Below the pieces are notes generated by a model that saw only the letters and a list, made by a program, of their open reading frames with translations, was not told where the DNA came from and made no database searches. From contig CAMYKY010000065.1 in NCBI GenBank assembly GCA_947259165.1, positions 1 through 32,924 on the forward strand: 32,924 nucleotides of DNA. The letters are read 5' to 3'. Both the position numbers and the translations under genes were made by a program. Source of the stretch: an uncultured Acidobacteriota bacterium. GTDB lineage: Bacteria > Acidobacteriota > Vicinamibacteria > Marinacidobacterales > SMYC01. Below, in pieces: positions 31,375 through 32,924 of this stretch (the stretch's first letter is position 1; each line of letters starts with the position of its first letter).

Positions 31375-31991
31375 GCGACCGTCGCAGAGCGGATCAGGGT
31401 CTGGACTTCGTTCAGCGGAACCTTGAGCTCCCGCGCGAGATTTCCGAGGAACGTTCGCTCCGCGCCTTCGACAGGCCCGTCGGCGAGGGCAACGGCGATG
31501 GCTGCCTGCATGACCGCCTGCTTGCCGGTTTCGTTCAGCTGCTCGCGCAGACGACTCGATTCCGCGGCAAGCTCGGACGCGCCGTCTTGGACCGACCTCA
31601 GCTCAGAGTGCATTTCGTGCTCGTCGATCGCCAGGCCGAGGACTTGTTCGTAGCCCTGGCACGCTGTTGCGATCTGGGCGTCGTCGACTTCACCGTCTGC
31701 CATCATGACGATGGCGAGGACCCGCTTCAACGATGCGCCTACGTCCGCCTGGAGCTGCTGGGCCTGTGCGATCGGATCATAGGCCAGCACTTCGTCGGTG
31801 TACTGCTGCTTGCAGGTGATGCACTCGATGTACTCACCCAGTTGGTCGAGCGGGATCAACGGGATGAAGTACAGCGTGAAGAAACGCCTCACGCTCTTCC
31901 GGTTGTAAGCCCGCTGGTCACCGCAAGACGGGCAGTTGAACGGGCCGGTCTCCTTCGTCGATGTGACGCCGCGTGTTCCGAAGATGATCAT
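31371..31991 (-). CDS. Zinc-ribbon and TerB-like domain protein
   Basis: The 206-residue product begins with a zinc ribbon (Cys20, Cys23, Cys57, Cys60) that encloses a hydrophobic stretch RRFFTLYFIPLIPL (35-48). A helical domain follows (about 80-206). Its repeated pattern VLAIVMMADGEVDDAQ and AIAVALADGPVEGAERTFL is that of TerB/DjlA-type domains, with acidic DGxV(D/E) turns. The role is unknown; TerB-like domains are linked to metal or membrane stress. The ATG is supported by GGGAGG 5 nt upstream. It is the first gene of a two-gene unit with the ICMT-like gene. Confidence 0.8.
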   Translation of the reverse strand: MIIFGTRGVTSTKETGPFNCPSCGDQRAYNRKSVRRFFTLYFIPLIPLDQLGEYIECITCKQQYTDEVLAYDPIAQAQQLQADVGASLKRVLAIVMMADGEVDDAQIATACQGYEQVLGLAIDEHEMHSELRSVQDGASELAAESSRLREQLNETGKQAVMQAAIAVALADGPVEGAERTFLGNLARELKVPLNEVQTLIRSATVA

Positions 31992-32117
31992 ACGACCTCC
32001 CTTTCACCGTTTGGCGAAAGCAGTCGCACCGGAGTGCGAACCATTGTTCAAATGTTGTGGATAAGAATATTTTGCCAGTTTTCGATGGAAAATGCGACCG
32101 CGCGATCGCGTCCAGGT
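31992..32117. promoter_or_regulatory. Leader and upstream region of the zinc-ribbon/TerB-like gene
   Basis: The Shine-Dalgarno sequence GGGAGG (minus strand) lies about 5 nt before the ATG. Further upstream, TCGCAC-CGGA-GTGCGA at 32024-32039 can form a 6-bp stem with a tetraloop. The AT-rich stretch around 32060-32085 is the likely promoter area. No gene is seen. Confidence 0.4.
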
Positions 32118-32924
32118 TCACTCCGAGCGGAGCGTTTGCATCGGGTCGACACGGCTGGCTCGCCGCGCGGGGCCCATGCTGGCCACCAGAGCGGTGGTGC
32201 CGAGGACGAGGGTCACACCGATCAGGCTCAGCGGATCGTGAGGTGCGATCTGGAAGAGCACGTCTTGGAGCGCTCGTGCCACGACGAGTGCCCCGACGAC
32301 GCCGATGAGGACGCCGGCAGCTACGAATCGCAGGCTCCGGCCCAGGACTTCCGCGACCACGTCTTTCGCGCGGGTCACGCCAGGCGCAAGACGGGCGATA
32401 CCATTCAAGTAGTGCGTCCAGCGAATTGTCTCGGGCGCGAATGGGAAGGGTCTCCAGATGTCGACCGTCGTTCCGTAGGGGAGTGAGTGAAAGCGGCCGC
32501 CAACGTGCTTCAATCGATCGGAGGCGACGCCGACGATCGTATGAGGCTCACCGTCCACGACGAGTTTCTGGCCGACGACACCGGCGTCCCGCTGATAACG
32601 CGTCTGCCAGAAGCGCGCACTGAGTATCGCCACGCGGCTATTGCCGGGCGTTTCCTCCTCGCGTGTAAACCCCCGTCCGAGCATCGGGTCGATGCCGACG
32701 ACGCGGAAGAATCCGCTCGAGATGAGCATCCCCGACACTTGCTCGGGTGTGTCATTCGAAGAGATCTCGGCGTCTCCGCGATGGTAGATTGCAAAATCGT
32801 CGAACGCCTGAGTCGCTTCGCGGTAGTCGAGGAAGTTTGCCGGCGTCAGCGCGAACTCGGGGATCGTCGGAGCGGTGTCGAACACTCGCACGATGCGCTC
32901 GGGCGATGGGTAGGCAAGCGGCAG
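32118..32924 (-). CDS. ADOP-type ABC permease, internally deleted and cut by the window edge
   Basis: The reading frame enters from beyond the window edge at 32924 (first codons read LPLAYPSPERIVRV) and ends at 32118. The N-terminal part seen is a MacB-type periplasmic domain, with LTPANFLDYRE, FFRVVGIDPMLGR and NGIARLAPGVT. Intact ADOP permeases of about 800 residues then have an FtsX domain, a second periplasmic domain and a second FtsX domain. Here, after about position 32360-32375, the protein jumps directly into the last membrane segments, LRFVAAGVLIGVVGALVVA, and the usual end PARRASRVDPMQTLRSE. Hundreds of residues are missing but the frame is kept. It is probably non-functional. The gene start is outside the window. 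Confidence 0.85.
   Translation of the reverse strand: MPLAYPSPERIVRVFDTAPTIPEFALTPANFLDYREATQAFDDFAIYHRGDAEISSNDTPEQVSGMLISSGFFRVVGIDPMLGRGFTREEETPGNSRVAILSARFWQTRYQRDAGVVGQKLVVDGEPHTIVGVASDRLKHVGGRFHSLPYGTTVDIWRPFPFAPETIRWTHYLNGIARLAPGVTRAKDVVAEVLGRSLRFVAAGVLIGVVGALVVARALQDVLFQIAPHDPLSLIGVTLVLGTTALVASMGPARRASRVDPMQTLRSE

Overview
The window looks like a chromosome segment of a high-GC member of the Acidobacteriota (inference). The main clues are at the right edge. One is an FtsX/MacB-type permease of the acidobacterial duplicated orphan permease (ADOP) style. The other is the remnant of a serine/threonine kinase of the type these bacteria carry in many copies. The pyrR-pyrB-pyrC order, a complete minor-pilin/PilY1 cluster and the RDD/SpoIIM/DUF4129/DUF4350/MoxR/DUF58 operon fit that assignment. 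No rRNA, tRNA, CRISPR array, insertion sequence or prophage gene was seen.

Layout. 1-184: non-coding, with a repeated GC-rich element. 185-2963 (minus): pyrimidine operon pyrR-pyrB-pyrC, genes overlapping by 4 bp. 3116-7433 (minus): lspA, lgt, an RluD-type pseudouridine synthase and a membrane-anchored phosphodiesterase. 7672-9594 (plus): a receiver protein with a lysine-rich repeat linker and a degenerate GGDEF-like domain. 9706-10536 (plus): a COG3375-like acetyltransferase. 10542-12818 (minus): a sodium:solute symporter, then an ECHDC3-like enoyl-CoA hydratase homologue. 12873-15717 (minus): an ABC exporter, then adenosine deaminase. 16028-21394 (plus): FimT/GspH, PilV, PilX and PilY1 genes for type IV pilus assembly, with no pilW. 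21657-29964 (minus): a zinc-ribbon RDD protein, then a tightly overlapping RDD-SpoIIM-membrane protein-DUF4129-DUF4350-MoxR-DUF58 operon, ending with a RidA protein that carries a Tat-type signal. 30340-30697 (plus): a kinase pseudogene broken by several frameshifts. 30727-31991 (minus): a zinc-ribbon/TerB-like protein coupled to an ICMT-like membrane methyltransferase. 32118-32924 (minus): an ADOP permease with a large internal deletion, running off the window.

Two themes stand out. First, four genes that begin transcription units (pyrR, the acetyltransferase, the symporter and the ABC exporter) have a -10-like hexamer only 6-8 nt before the start codon and no Shine-Dalgarno sequence, so they look leaderless. 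Genes inside operons, and some others (RidA, MoxR, the zinc-ribbon/TerB gene, fimT, the hydratase), have clear Shine-Dalgarno sequences. Second, the intergenic regions carry several small repeat families: CCACGGAG inverted repeats, a CGGCTAT heptamer and a CGGGAA hexamer.

Working together: PyrR-PyrB-PyrC is early pyrimidine synthesis with its regulator. Lgt and LspA are consecutive steps of lipoprotein maturation. The MoxR/DUF58/DUF4129 set is probably a membrane-associated chaperone or assembly system of unknown target. The pilin cluster supplies minor pilins and the PilY1 tip adhesin, but the core pilus machinery must lie elsewhere.
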